Origin: an uncultured Erythrobacter sp. | Lineage (GTDB): Bacteria > Pseudomonadota > Alphaproteobacteria > Sphingomonadales > Sphingomonadaceae | Assembly (NCBI RefSeq): GCF_947499705.1 | Contig: NZ_CANMPJ010000001.1 | Location: forward strand, 779,501 to 843,500 | DNA: 64,000 nt | Direction: 5' to 3' | Part shown: piece after piece, positions 9,384 to 17,927 of the stretch | How the letters are laid out: each line of letters opens with the position of its first letter | Position numbering within the stretch: position 1 is the stretch's first letter | Notes under the pieces: generated by a model | Seen by the model: only the letters and a program-made list of their open reading frames with translations | What the model was told of the DNA's origin: nothing | Database searches by the model: none | Program-made: the position numbers and the translations under genes

Positions 9384-10361
9384 ATGAAACTGCTCAAACT
9401 CGTCCCCGCTGACACCAATATCAAGTTCCTCAGGCTACGCCTGCCGTTCTTCGTGATCAGCATGCTGTTGATCGCCGCGAGCTGGGCGTTGGTTTTGACC
9501 CAGGGTCTGAATTACGGAGTCGATTTCGCCGGTGGTCAGGAGGTCCAGGTGACCTTCACCGAGATGGATCAGGCACCGATTGCCGATTTGCGACAATCGG
9601 TCGAGGCACTCGGCTTTGGCACGCCTGTGGTGCAGGAATTCGGTGCGCCCAACATCGTCTCTATCCGCGTTCCGTTGCCGGACGGAGTTGAAGACGAACC
9701 GGGCGCAGCGACCGAGATCGGCAATCAGGTCATTGCGATGATTGGTGGCAACTACGATGGTGTGCGAACCGACGGCAACAACACCGTATCGGGCAAGGTC
9801 GCGGGCGAATTCCGTCAGGACGCCGTGCTCGCGCTGCTCGCCGCGATGCTGATGGTCGCTATCTATATCTGGATCCGGTTCGAATGGCAGTTCGGCGTCG
9901 GAGCGCTGTTCGCTTTGTTCCACGACGTGTCGCTGACGCTGGGGATGTTCTCGCTGTTCCAGCTGGAATTCAGCCTGCAGATCATCGCCGCTATCCTCGC
10001 GATTATCGGGTATTCGCTTAACGACACGATCGTCGTGTTCGACCGCATCCGCGAAAACCTGAAGAAGTATCGCAAGATGCCGCTGCCTGAGCTGCTCGAC
10101 CTGTCGATCAATGAGACGCTGGCGCGTACCGTCATGACGTCATTGACGCTGCTAGTCGCGCTGCTGCCACTGCTGCTGTTCGGTCCCGCCAGCCTGTTTG
10201 GACTGGTCGCAGCGATCACCGCCGGCCTGTTCATCGGGACGTATTCGAGCGTCTATCTCGCTTCGCCGATCCTGATCTGGCTGGGCGTAACATCGGACAG
10301 TTTCGTGCCGCAGGAAACCGCAGCGGATCGGCAAGAGCGGATCGCACGCGGCGAAGCTTAA
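9384..10361 (+). CDS. secF: Protein translocase subunit SecF
   Basis: SecF is the partner of SecD in the inner membrane. The 325 residues show the N-terminal helix, the LNYGVDFAGGQEVQV motif that mirrors SecD, a short periplasmic domain, and five more helices with AIIGYSLNDTIVVFDRIREN, the conserved SecF signature. GAGG lies before the ATG. It closes the yajC-secDF operon; just after it comes a large inverted repeat that could stop transcription. Confidence 0.98.
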   Translation: MKLLKLVPADTNIKFLRLRLPFFVISMLLIAASWALVLTQGLNYGVDFAGGQEVQVTFTEMDQAPIADLRQSVEALGFGTPVVQEFGAPNIVSIRVPLPDGVEDEPGAATEIGNQVIAMIGGNYDGVRTDGNNTVSGKVAGEFRQDAVLALLAAMLMVAIYIWIRFEWQFGVGALFALFHDVSLTLGMFSLFQLEFSLQIIAAILAIIGYSLNDTIVVFDRIRENLKKYRKMPLPELLDLSINETLARTVMTSLTLLVALLPLLLFGPASLFGLVAAITAGLFIGTYSSVYLASPILIWLGVTSDSFVPQETAADRQERIARGEA

Positions 10362-10376
10362 CTTTCGGCGCGCCTC

Positions 10377-10498
10377 AGCCACCCGCTCCCTGCGACCGGA
10401 AGAGGAAGGAGTCCGGGGGACTGCTTCCCCCGTTTGGCCTTCCACCCGGATTGTGTCCCGGTAGGCTCCGGGTGGAAGGGTGGAGGGAGCGGGTGGCT
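10377..10498. repeat. Large inverted repeat containing REP-like palindrome, copy 1
   Basis: Perfect 15-base arms at 10377-10391 (AGCCACCCGCTCCCT) and 10484-10498 enclose a second palindrome: CCTTCCACCCGGA at 10438-10450 pairs with TCCGGGTGGAAGG at 10467-10479. The 60 bases 10438-10497 recur without a visible change at 28363-28422. It lies between convergent secF and the glycosyltransferase gene, so it may end transcription from both sides. Its recurrence suggests a dispersed palindromic element rather than a simple terminator. Confidence 0.85.
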
Positions 10499-10511
10499 TG
10501 GAACTCTGGCG

Positions 10512-11705
10512 TCAGCCTGCGACGAGCCGTTCAAAATAGGCCGCCAGTTCGGCAGCATTGTTGTCCCAGCTAAAGCGCTCGGCTGAGGCTGCCACAGACT
10601 CCGGATTGGGTGGCGCGGCGAGGAGGCTCTCGACCGCCTCGACAACGGCTTCGGGTGTGCGCTCGATCAATCGGCCCGCAATATCGTTGTTGATCAGCTC
10701 CCGCGCGCCGCCGACATCGGTGGTGATCACTGGCGTTCCGCAGGCAATACTCTCAACCCAGGCATTCGCGAGCCCTTCGCTCACCGTAGGCAGCACCGTC
10801 GCGTCGGCAGCCGACAGGATCAGTGGCATTACATCGTGATCGAGTGACCCGGCAAAGTGAACCCGGTCTGACACGCCAAGATCGCGCGCCAGCCCTTCCA
10901 GCCGACCTTGGTCCTCTCCCTTGCCGACCAGTATGAGCCGAGCCTCTGGTAGAGAGGGTAGGGCGGAAATGGCAATGTCCTGACCCTTGCGTTCGATCAG
11001 TGCGCCGACGCACGCCAGCAGCGGCGCTCCCAAGGGCATTGCGAAGCCAAGCTGCTGACCGAGCTGAGAGCGAAGCTGCGTATGCCCAAGCGGGCGGAAG
11101 CGGTCCCGATCCAGACCGGTATAGTGAATCTCGATCTTCTCACCCGGCATGCCGAGGGCGATCATCTCACCCTTGAGCGCCTCGCTAACCGCCAAAAGTC
11201 CTTTCGCGTAGCGTGCGGCCTCAAGCATTTGATCACGGGCGAAGTCTTGCTCTCCCCAAAGAGATATGTCCGAGCCACGCGCCTTGATCGACAGTGGCAG
11301 TCCAAGCTGCTGCGCAACCATCGCGGCAGCCGGGCCATCGGGGAAAAAGAACTGCGCATCGATCACATCGATCGGCCGGTCGGCATGGATTTGCTCGGTC
11401 AGGGGCAGGATCGCCTTGGCAATCGCGCCGGCATTGCGCCGTCCTCCGATCTTGGGAATGAGCGTGAAGGGCGGGCGATAGATGGTCATGCCGCCTTCCT
11501 GAGCCACCGACTCCAGCTCGGAGAGGGCGCGGTATCGGCCAAAAGTTATCGGCGGCAAGCCGATGGGATTGACCACAGACACGCGCCATTCACCGGTTTT
11601 CGCGCCCAGCTTTGCCAGTCCTTCGAGCGAGCGCGCCACGAATGTCCCGAAGCGCGGATTGACCGCGTTGGGATAGAGCGTGCTCAAGGATAGGACATGT
11701 TTCAA
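10512..11705 (-). CDS. GT4-family glycosyltransferase
   Basis: The 397-residue protein is a two-Rossmann (GT-B) retaining glycosyltransferase. The N-terminal half (VLSLSTLYPNAVNPRFGTFV) is the acceptor domain; the C-terminal half has LLACVGALIERKGQDIAI, LILVGKGEDQGRLE and the nucleotide-sugar loop PTVSEGLANAWVESIACGTP with the conserved E-x7-E pattern. It probably adds a sugar to an exopolysaccharide, glycolipid or similar cell-surface compound from a nucleotide sugar; donor and acceptor cannot be told. It starts with TTG at 11705 with AGGAG upstream. There are no polysaccharide genes next to it. Confidence 0.9.
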   Translation of the reverse strand: MKHVLSLSTLYPNAVNPRFGTFVARSLEGLAKLGAKTGEWRVSVVNPIGLPPITFGRYRALSELESVAQEGGMTIYRPPFTLIPKIGGRRNAGAIAKAILPLTEQIHADRPIDVIDAQFFFPDGPAAAMVAQQLGLPLSIKARGSDISLWGEQDFARDQMLEAARYAKGLLAVSEALKGEMIALGMPGEKIEIHYTGLDRDRFRPLGHTQLRSQLGQQLGFAMPLGAPLLACVGALIERKGQDIAISALPSLPEARLILVGKGEDQGRLEGLARDLGVSDRVHFAGSLDHDVMPLILSAADATVLPTVSEGLANAWVESIACGTPVITTDVGGARELINNDIAGRLIERTPEAVVEAVESLLAAPPNPESVAASAERFSWDNNAAELAAYFERLVAG

Positions 11706-11780
11706 AGGAAGCGCGTCTCCTGCGTTGCGCGAAAGCGTATGGACCGTTGGTTAAGACCCCCTAACCGGCAAAGGTTACGG

Positions 11781-12362
11781 CTACAGCGGCCTCACCAGCA
11801 TCGCGGCGACCGCAATCCATGGCGGGTTGTAGACCACCTGCTGTTTCTGACCTGAACCGGGAGGCAGCAATCCGACCAAGGTGCCACGCCGGTCGATCAG
11901 TCGCCCGAATGCAAACCGCCCACCGGGGCGCGGGAGCAGGCAATCGCGATTTATCGCTTCGGCTGCGCGTTCCGGATGCAGTTGCCGAAGCCACAGAAGG
12001 TCGCCTGGTCGGAACTCCCCCACGCTTTCGCCCACGGACAATACCATAAGCGGTGCCGCGTCGTCCTGCATCGCGAGTTCGGTCGGCAAGAGCGCTTCTC
12101 GCGGGCTGGTCAGCGCCTCGGCCCCGATTGAGGCGAGCTCGGCCACGATCTGCGGCGTTTCGCCTCCTTCGGATCGGACAAGGGTCTCTGGATCAATCCC
12201 CAGCGCAGCACCGATCCGGTCCATCCATTTGGTCGAAAGGTTGCGCATGCCCGTTTCGAGCCTGCCGATGGTTTGAGCCGTTGTGGGCGGGTCGCATGCT
12301 TCGGCCAGTTGCGCGAGAGTGAGGCCCTTGGCCTTGCGGATATCGCGAATACGATTGATCAA
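11781..12362 (-). CDS. XRE-family regulator with C-terminal S24-like domain
   Basis: The 193-residue product has an N-terminal helix-turn-helix (RIRDIRKAKGLTLAQLAEAC ... TAQTIGRLETG) and a C-terminal half with PLMVLSVGESVGEFRPGDLL, which resembles the start of the S24/LexA-type domain of Cro/C1-like repressors, though the catalytic Lys is not clear. It is probably a repressor of itself and the divergent DUF6456 gene. A TTG at 12362 is chosen because GGGAGA lies 7 bp before it; a TTG at 12383 is the alternative. Paired near-palindromes upstream fit an operator. Confidence 0.8.
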   Translation of the reverse strand: MINRIRDIRKAKGLTLAQLAEACDPPTTAQTIGRLETGMRNLSTKWMDRIGAALGIDPETLVRSEGGETPQIVAELASIGAEALTSPREALLPTELAMQDDAAPLMVLSVGESVGEFRPGDLLWLRQLHPERAAEAINRDCLLPRPGGRFAFGRLIDRRGTLVGLLPPGSGQKQQVVYNPPWIAVAAMLVRPL

Positions 12363-12388
12363 TTGTGTTCTCCCGGAACTCAATCTTG

Positions 12389-12460
12389 AACCAATTTGGT
12401 AATTCTCTCTTTCCTACATCACAGGTGCCAATGCAAGTGTCGCTCTTTACCAAATCGGCA
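12389..12460. promoter_or_regulatory. Paired operator candidates between XRE regulator and DUF6456 gene
   Basis: AACCAATTTGGTAA at 12389-12402 is an imperfect palindrome, and TTACCAAATCGGCA at 12447-12460 shares TTACCAAAT with its reverse complement. The two sites lie in inverted order in the 112 bp between the divergent genes, one next to each start. This is the pattern expected for a dimeric XRE repressor controlling both directions. Confidence 0.5.
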
Positions 12461-12474
12461 AAAGGAGAGCGGTC

Positions 12475-12948
12475 ATGGCGCGTAAATTGGTTGAACAGGA
12501 ATTGACCAGCGAGGGTCCGCGGCGGGGTTCGGGCGCGAAGGGTAAACGCCGGACGGTGACGGTGAACCTGGGAGAGTCGCCAATCGCCTGGTTACATTCG
12601 CGTGGACATTTGGAAGATCGCCTGTTCGATGCGGGCGAGGCGCTGCGCGGGGACTATGAGCGCGCGCAGCTATCGCCCAATGTAACGATGCGATGGGACC
12701 CGGTTCGGGTGAAGACGACCGGTGACCAAGGGCTGAACCCGGCGGAAAAGCAGATCGCTGCGAAGGCGCGCTTCGACGGTGCATTGAAGGAAGCGGGCAA
12801 GGGGCTCGAAGACATTCTTTGGCGAGTTGTGTGCGCGGGCGAGGCGCTACCTGAAGCGGAGAAGGGCCTTGGCTGGCCCGCGCGCAGCGGCAAGCTGGTG
12901 CTGAAACTGGCGCTCGAACGGGTTGCCGAATTCTACCGCATCAGGTGA
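12475..12948 (+). CDS. DUF6456 domain protein
   Basis: The 157-residue cytoplasmic protein carries the domain known from alphaproteobacterial proteins of unknown function, some of which are HTH regulators: VNLGESPIAWLHSRGHLEDR, then DAGEALRGDYERAQL, WDPVRV and LVLKLALERVAEFY. Basic residues are frequent at the N-terminus (RGSGAKGKRRTVTVN). AAGGAG stands 8 bp before the ATG. It is divergent from the XRE regulator over shared operators, so the two probably form one regulatory unit. The function is not known. Confidence 0.85.
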   Translation: MARKLVEQELTSEGPRRGSGAKGKRRTVTVNLGESPIAWLHSRGHLEDRLFDAGEALRGDYERAQLSPNVTMRWDPVRVKTTGDQGLNPAEKQIAAKARFDGALKEAGKGLEDILWRVVCAGEALPEAEKGLGWPARSGKLVLKLALERVAEFYRIR

Positions 12949-12975
12949 AACGAGTTGGAGACCTGTCAACTTCGC

Positions 12976-13022
12976 AAAATCGCCCTCAAACCCAGCGTTT
13001 CTGCGGGATTGAGGGCGAATTT
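12976..13022. terminator. Bidirectional terminator-like hairpin
   Basis: TCGCCCTCAA at 12980-12989 pairs with TTGAGGGCGA at 13009-13018; CCC and GGG inside lengthen the stem. AAAA precedes and ATTT follows the stem, so it can act for both the DUF6456 gene and the convergent NTF2-like gene. Confidence 0.6.
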
Positions 13023-13077
13023 GCAGGGTGACACGGTGTCAATTGTGTCAACTCTGCTGGGGTGCGTCGTACAATTC

Positions 13078-13431
13078 TCAGCTGCCGTAGAAGAACCGCT
13101 CTTCGACGATTTTGTCGTCCTTCACAGTGTAGACCCCGACTTCGGCCATCTGCGAGCGCTCGCCATCCATCGTGACGTCCATGGTGTATTTCACCGCGAA
13201 CTGGTCGCCGAACACATACGGTCCTTCCGTGGTGGTATCGTGCATTTCGGCATTGGCTTCCCACCAGGCATGCTTTCCGAGCAGTGCTTCGCGGCCTTCC
13301 ACGCGGGCCATTGGGCTGTCCTGCTGTGGTTCGAGGCTCACGATGTCGTTGGACCAATAGGATTGGTAAGCCTCGGCATTGTCCTCGGCGACGGCGGCGG
13401 TGAATTCCTTGGCTACTTGTTCAACCGACAT
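13078..13431 (-). CDS. NTF2-like / SnoaL-type small protein
   Basis: The 117-residue protein has the cone-fold pattern of the NTF2-like superfamily: N-terminal helices (VEQVAKEFTAAVAEDNAEAY), a YWSNDIVSLEP strand, a helix around GREALLGKHAWWEANAEMHD and C-terminal strands ending in VGVYTVKDDKIVEERFFYG. Members are small-molecule isomerases, cyclases or binding proteins. No catalytic residue can be assigned, so the ligand is unknown. AAGGAGAAC precedes the ATG. It is divergent from the LuxR-type gene with 129 bp between. Confidence 0.82.
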   Translation of the reverse strand: MSVEQVAKEFTAAVAEDNAEAYQSYWSNDIVSLEPQQDSPMARVEGREALLGKHAWWEANAEMHDTTTEGPYVFGDQFAVKYTMDVTMDGERSQMAEVGVYTVKDDKIVEERFFYGS

Positions 13432-13560
13432 GGCAGTTCTCCTTCTCAGATGGCGAAAGGATGTCGCGCCAATGTGGCATTATCGCGACCAACTGCTCGG
13501 AGTTCGGCATGCGTGTTCTGCATCTGGAACGACCCGGCGCAATCTGGCAGACAGTCAGAC

Positions 13561-13986
13561 ATGACTTCGACGACCCTGCGCTACGGCCTGCTTTATGGCG
13601 GTGCGATCGCTCTGATCGCGGCGCTGCTTCAATGGGTCGAATATCGCTATCAAGTGATGCAGATGCCGGGCGAGGTCTATGCAGCGATCATCGCAGTGAT
13701 TTTCATCGGAATCGGCATCTGGGTTGGGCTGCGACTCACCCCCGGCGCCGCGCAAACCGAATTCGAGCCGAACGACAAGGCGATCGCATCACTGGGATTG
13801 ACCCCGCGCGAACTCGAAATCCTTGGCTATCTCGCGAAAGGTGCAAGCAACAAGGAAATCGCCCGGTCACTTGGCGTCTCTCCCAACACGATCAAGACGC
13901 ACATCGCCAATCTTTACATGAAGTTGGATGTAACTGGTCGAGGCAAGGCGGTTGAGGCGGCGCGCTCTCTCGCGGTCATTCCTTGA
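13561..13986 (+). CDS. Membrane-anchored LuxR-type response regulator-like protein
   Basis: The 141-residue protein has two N-terminal membrane helices (about residues 7-26 and 40-60) followed by a LuxR/GerE DNA-binding domain (residues 77-135): LTPRELEILGYLAKGASNKE, then IARSLGVSPNTIKTHIANLY. There is no receiver domain. A transcription factor held in the membrane could sense envelope or lipid state directly. The ATG at 13561 is used because the reading frame upstream overlaps the NTF2-like gene on the other strand and looks like shadow. DUF4199 follows 103 bp later and may be its target or partner. Confidence 0.82.
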   Translation: MTSTTLRYGLLYGGAIALIAALLQWVEYRYQVMQMPGEVYAAIIAVIFIGIGIWVGLRLTPGAAQTEFEPNDKAIASLGLTPRELEILGYLAKGASNKEIARSLGVSPNTIKTHIANLYMKLDVTGRGKAVEAARSLAVIP

Positions 13987-14089
13987 GGTCATCCATTGGG
14001 GCGAAATCGCCCAACTCACCCATCTGGGTGATAGGATTGCAGCTGGGTATGAGGAACGGATTGGGCGTCCAACAACAGGGAGACAACCA

Positions 14090-14626
14090 ATGCTGCGTTA
14101 TTCACTGATCTTCGGTTCGGTCATTGGCGTCGTCGTAATCGCTTTTATGATCGTTGTGATGCTGGCGATGGGAACGGATGACCCCGGCGTTTCTGAACTG
14201 ATGGGCTACGCCGTCATGCTGGCGGTGCTGTCGCTGGTGTTTATCGGCATCAAACGGTTTCGCGACGTCGAACATGGCGGCGTGATCAAGTTCACGCAGG
14301 CTGCCGGGGTCGGCATCGGCATCGCGGTGGTCGCAGGGTTTTTCTACACAATCAGCTGGGAGGTTTACCTCCACCTCTCCGATTTCGCGTTCATCGATGC
14401 CTATGCCGAAGGTCTTAAGTCAGCGGTTATTGCTGAAGGCCTGAGCGCGGATGAACAGGCGGCAAAGCTGGCTGAGATCGACGCGAGCATGGCGAATTAT
14501 GCGAATCCACTGGTCCGCGTCCCGATCACCTTTATCGAGATATTCCCTGTGGGGCTGTTGGTCGCGCTGATCTCGGCATTCGTCCTGAAGAACCCCAAGG
14601 TGCTGCCAGCGCGTGCGAGCGCCTGA
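14090..14626 (+). CDS. DUF4199 membrane protein
   Basis: The 178-residue inner-membrane protein has four predicted helices: residues 4-26, 37-57, 70-92 and 148-168. MLRYSLIFGSVIGVVVI and VKY-like short loops fit DUF4199, a family of unknown function common in Bacteroidota and Sphingomonadales. AGGGAGA lies before the ATG at 14090; the longer frame runs into the previous gene. It is likely co-expressed with the membrane LuxR-type gene just upstream. Confidence 0.8.
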   Translation: MLRYSLIFGSVIGVVVIAFMIVVMLAMGTDDPGVSELMGYAVMLAVLSLVFIGIKRFRDVEHGGVIKFTQAAGVGIGIAVVAGFFYTISWEVYLHLSDFAFIDAYAEGLKSAVIAEGLSADEQAAKLAEIDASMANYANPLVRVPITFIEIFPVGLLVALISAFVLKNPKVLPARASA

Positions 14627-14635
14627 AACCGGGAG

Positions 14636-15220
14636 CTATGCCTCCAACGCCGCCCGGACTGACGCGTGCAGTTCGGGCAGAACGTCGCTTTCGAACCAGG
14701 GGTTCTTTGCCGCCCAAAGCCGCACGCGCCAAGCAGGGTGAGGTAGCGGAAGAAACGGCGCGAACTCAGATCCCCGGCGGACTCGTTCGGTCATGGATAG
14801 CTTCTTGGTATCAGGCAGATAGGCGGTTTGGGCGTATGCACCTACAAGCAGCGTCAAGCAGTCGTCGGGCAGCATGTCCAGGATGCGTTGGTGCCATGCT
14901 GGTGCGCATTCCTTGCGGGGCGGGGCATCTCCGCCGCTGGCTTTGCCGGGATAGCAAAATCCCATCGGCATCAGAGCGACATTGTCGGGGTCGTAGAAAG
15001 CAGGTTTGTCGAGCCCCAGCCATTCGCGCAGCCGTTCGCCGCTGTCATCGTCCCACGGCACTCCGCTGGCATGGACCTTGGTACCCGGAGCCTGGCCGAT
15101 GATCAGGATGCGCGACTTTGGCGAGAACTGGACGACGGGGCGAGGGCCGAGCGGAAGGTGCTCGGCGCAGATTGTGCAGGCCTGGATTTCGGCGTGCAGC
15201 TGTGCAGTCCGTTCGTTCAT
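14636..15220 (-). CDS. Uracil-DNA glycosylase-superfamily protein
   Basis: The 194-residue protein has the UDG fold hallmarks: N-terminal CTICAEHLPLGPRPV, the pocket motif ILIIGQAPGTKVHASGVPWD, SGERLREWLGL, and the late motif LPLPHPAWR. It resembles the small 'uracil-DNA glycosylase family' branch often without proven activity, rather than family 1 Ung. Base excision repair is the likely role, from family knowledge. Its ATG overlaps the end of the ABC-F gene by 4 bp (ATGA), so translation is coupled to it. Two Cys near the N-terminus (CTIC) could be half of a metal site. Confidence 0.85.
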   Translation of the reverse strand: MNERTAQLHAEIQACTICAEHLPLGPRPVVQFSPKSRILIIGQAPGTKVHASGVPWDDDSGERLREWLGLDKPAFYDPDNVALMPMGFCYPGKASGGDAPPRKECAPAWHQRILDMLPDDCLTLLVGAYAQTAYLPDTKKLSMTERVRRGSEFAPFLPLPHPAWRVRLWAAKNPWFESDVLPELHASVRAALEA

Positions 15221-17019
15221 CCTTCAACCCTTTCTGCTAACTCGAGCCAGCGCTCTTCGGCTGCATCCTTTTCGGCGCGCGCGTTCTCGATCCCCTTGGA
15301 TATGGTTGCGAAACGTTGCGGGTCCGAAACGAATAGATCGGGATCGCACAGAATGGTTTCACCCTTGGTGATCGCCGCCTCAAGCTCCTCGATCCGCGCC
15401 GGGAGGATCTCGTAATCCCGCTGGTCTTTGAAAGAGAGTTTGGTCGACGGCGGTGGAGGAGGGGGCGGAGCAGCCTGCTTTGGCGTGGCCGCTTGCTTCG
15501 ACTTGCCAACCACCGGCTTGCGCCGTTTGGCTTCCCAGTCTTCATACCCGCCAGCAACGATGTCGACCTTGCCCGACCCATCGAGGCCCAGCGTCACCGT
15601 CACAGTTTTGTCGAGAAAATCACGGTCGTGGCTGACGATCAGAACAGTGCCATCGAAATCGGCAATCACTTCTTGCAGCAGGTCGAGTGTTTCGAGATCC
15701 AGATCATTGGTCGGCTCGTCGAGCACCAGCAGGTTCGCTGTTCGCGCAAATTCCCGGGCGAGCAACAACCGCGAGCGCTCTCCGCCCGACAGGATACCGA
15801 CCTTGGTATCCACTATCTTGGGATCGAACAGGAATTCCTTGAGGTACGCCTGAACATGTTTGCGATTGCCGCGAACATCGATCCAGTCACCGCCTTCCGC
15901 GAGAATATCACGCACAGTAGCATTCGGCTCAAGCAGCTTGCGCTGTTGGTCGATCATCACACCCGACAGGGTTCGCGCATGCGTAATTGTGCCGCTATCG
16001 GGCTCCAGCTCACCAGTCAGCATTTTGAGCAAGGTCGTCTTACCCGCCCCATTCGCGCCGACGATCCCGATCCGGTCGCCGTTCTGGATGCGCAGGCTGA
16101 ACGGCTTGATTACTGCCCGGCCATCATAGGTCTTGGTGATGTTTTCGGCTACGATGACGGACTTCGATTTGAACTCGTCGTCATTCGCAAGCTTGAGCTT
16201 CGCTGTCCCGCTGTCGGAGATCATCGCTGCTCGCGCTGCGCGCATCTGGAACAGCTTTTCGAGCCGGCCCTGATTGCGTTTGCGCCGCGCGGTTACGCCA
16301 CGTTCCAGCCAGTGCGCTTCGATCTTCAGCTTGGCATCGAGTTTCTCTGCCGCACGCGCTTCCTCGGCATAGACCTGCTCTTCCCACGCTTCATAGCCGC
16401 CGAAGCCGACTTCCTTGCGTCGCAACGTTCCACGGTCGAGCCACAATGTCGCGCGGGTGAGGCGTTTCAGGAACGTCCGGTCGTGGCTGATTGTGATGAA
16501 CGCGCCCTTGTAGCGGCTTAGCCAATCCTCCAGCCAATCGATTGCGGAAAGATCGAGGTGGTTGGTCGGCTCGTCGAGCAACAACAGGTCCGGGTCATGT
16601 GCCAGCGCGCGGGCAATCGCGGCGCGGCGTCTCTCTCCGCCGCTAGCGGTTTCGGCGTCGCGCTCCATATCGATACCGAGCTGCCCTGCGATTGCCTCAA
16701 CTTCGTGCACGGCTGGCGCATCATCGCCTGCAAGCGCGAAATCCATAAGGGTTTCGAACGGCGAGAAGTCAGGTTCCTGTTCCAGGAAGACGATCCGCGT
16801 GTTCGGCTTCACCCGCCGCATGCCGAGATCCGCTTCGATCCGGTCATCGATCATTTTCAGCAATGTCGTCTTGCCCACCCCGTTGCGCCCGATCAGCGCC
16901 AGCCTGTCTCCGGGCAGAACATGCAGGTCGATAGGTTCGACATCCGGGCCGCCGAACAGCCAGCGGCCGCCTTGTTGCAGGCCGAGGCCTTCCCAGGAAA
17001 GAATTGGAGGTTGTGCCAT
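15217..17019 (-). CDS. uup: ABC-F ATPase, Uup-like
   Basis: The 600-residue cytoplasmic protein has two ABC domains, each with Walker A (GRNGVGKTT, GANGAGKTT), signature (SGGERRR, LSGGERSR) and Walker B (LLLLDEPTNHLD, LVLDEPTNDLD), joined by a linker rich in Arg and Lys, and a C-terminal Uup-type coiled coil after a Pro/Ala-rich stretch. There is no membrane part. Uup-type ABC-F proteins act on ribosomes and DNA structures. ATG 17019 gives the family N-terminus; the frame runs 34 codons further upstream but without homology. It is coupled to the UDG-like gene. Confidence 0.93.
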   Translation of the reverse strand: MAQPPILSWEGLGLQQGGRWLFGGPDVEPIDLHVLPGDRLALIGRNGVGKTTLLKMIDDRIEADLGMRRVKPNTRIVFLEQEPDFSPFETLMDFALAGDDAPAVHEVEAIAGQLGIDMERDAETASGGERRRAAIARALAHDPDLLLLDEPTNHLDLSAIDWLEDWLSRYKGAFITISHDRTFLKRLTRATLWLDRGTLRRKEVGFGGYEAWEEQVYAEEARAAEKLDAKLKIEAHWLERGVTARRKRNQGRLEKLFQMRAARAAMISDSGTAKLKLANDDEFKSKSVIVAENITKTYDGRAVIKPFSLRIQNGDRIGIVGANGAGKTTLLKMLTGELEPDSGTITHARTLSGVMIDQQRKLLEPNATVRDILAEGGDWIDVRGNRKHVQAYLKEFLFDPKIVDTKVGILSGGERSRLLLAREFARTANLLVLDEPTNDLDLETLDLLQEVIADFDGTVLIVSHDRDFLDKTVTVTLGLDGSGKVDIVAGGYEDWEAKRRKPVVGKSKQAATPKQAAPPPPPPPSTKLSFKDQRDYEILPARIEELEAAITKGETILCDPDLFVSDPQRFATISKGIENARAEKDAAEERWLELAERVEG

Positions 17020-17119
17020 TGCCAGCGCCAAGTAGGGTCTTGCGATACGCCGGGCAAGCCGGTTCAGTGCTGCGAAAGTCCACCCGCTGCATTGCGAACC
17101 AAAAGGGAGGTCAAAACCC

Positions 17120-17848
17120 ATGATCCGTTACATCGCCACCGCCGCTGCCGCGAGCGCGCTCGCCATTCCCGCACATGCTGCGGTCGTCGAAATTGAATCC
17201 GAAGGTCCGGTGATCGAATTGTCGATCTTCGAAAGCGTCACCGCAGAACCCGACATGGCGACGATCAGTGCAGGTGTGAGTACATCTGCTCCGACAGCTG
17301 TCGAAGCGATGCGCCTAAACTCAGTGCAGATGCGGCAAGTGATCGATCAGATCAAAGCGCAAGGCGTCGATGAGAAAGACATTCAGACTACCGGCATCAA
17401 TCTCAACGCGCGCTACGATTACAATCGCGGGACGCAGCAAAACGAGTTCCGCGGCTACCAGGTGTCCAACCGGGTGAGCGTCAAATTGCGCGAGATCGAG
17501 GCGACCGGGCAGGTTCTCGATGCGCTGGTGTCTGCGGGAGCCACTGACCTCAGCGGTCCGAGTTTCTCAATAGAAGACGATGAGACAGCAAAGGACCAAG
17601 CGCGTGGGCGCGCCGTTGAAAGAGCGCAGCAACGCGCCACCGCTTATGCCGAGATGCTCGGCTTTGATGAAGTGCGCGTGCTTGAAATCAGCGAAGCGAT
17701 CCGCAGCAGCGGTCCGGTCATGCAGGTGGCGATGCGAAGTGCGGCGGAGTCCGACATGGCCGCAGCTCCCCCTGTCCAACCGGGCATGGTCAGCACCGGA
17801 GTATCGATAACGATTAAGTTCGAGCTGCTCGAAGACGAAGAAGAATGA
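17120..17848 (+). CDS. Periplasmic SIMPL-domain (DUF541) protein
   Basis: The 242-residue product has a Sec signal peptide (MIRYIATAAAASALAIPAHA) and a SIMPL domain with the usual 'VTAEPDMATISAGVST' start, helix TAVEAMRLNSVQMRQVIDQI and GVDEKDIQTTGINLNARYDY. Members are periplasmic or outer-membrane proteins such as BP26 and YggE, linked with oxidative stress. AAAAGGGAGG precedes the ATG. It is a single gene, divergent from uup; the next gene has its own gap of 79 bp. Confidence 0.92.
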   Translation: MIRYIATAAAASALAIPAHAAVVEIESEGPVIELSIFESVTAEPDMATISAGVSTSAPTAVEAMRLNSVQMRQVIDQIKAQGVDEKDIQTTGINLNARYDYNRGTQQNEFRGYQVSNRVSVKLREIEATGQVLDALVSAGATDLSGPSFSIEDDETAKDQARGRAVERAQQRATAYAEMLGFDEVRVLEISEAIRSSGPVMQVAMRSAAESDMAAAPPVQPGMVSTGVSITIKFELLEDEEE

Positions 17849-17927
17849 AAAGTTCACAACACTGAACCGGCGGCAACGTCGCTATTCAGAACTTGTTCAA
17901 TGCACGAACGCTAGGCATGACAGCATT

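Noticed and set aside
12955..13560. Extension of the LuxR-type gene 202 codons upstream
   Set aside because: The extension crosses the terminator and the whole NTF2-like gene on the other strand; the ATG at 13561 gives a sensible membrane protein.
15493..16521. A 342-residue plus-strand frame
   Set aside because: It is opposite the ABC-F gene, whose domains are complete; the frame is a shadow.
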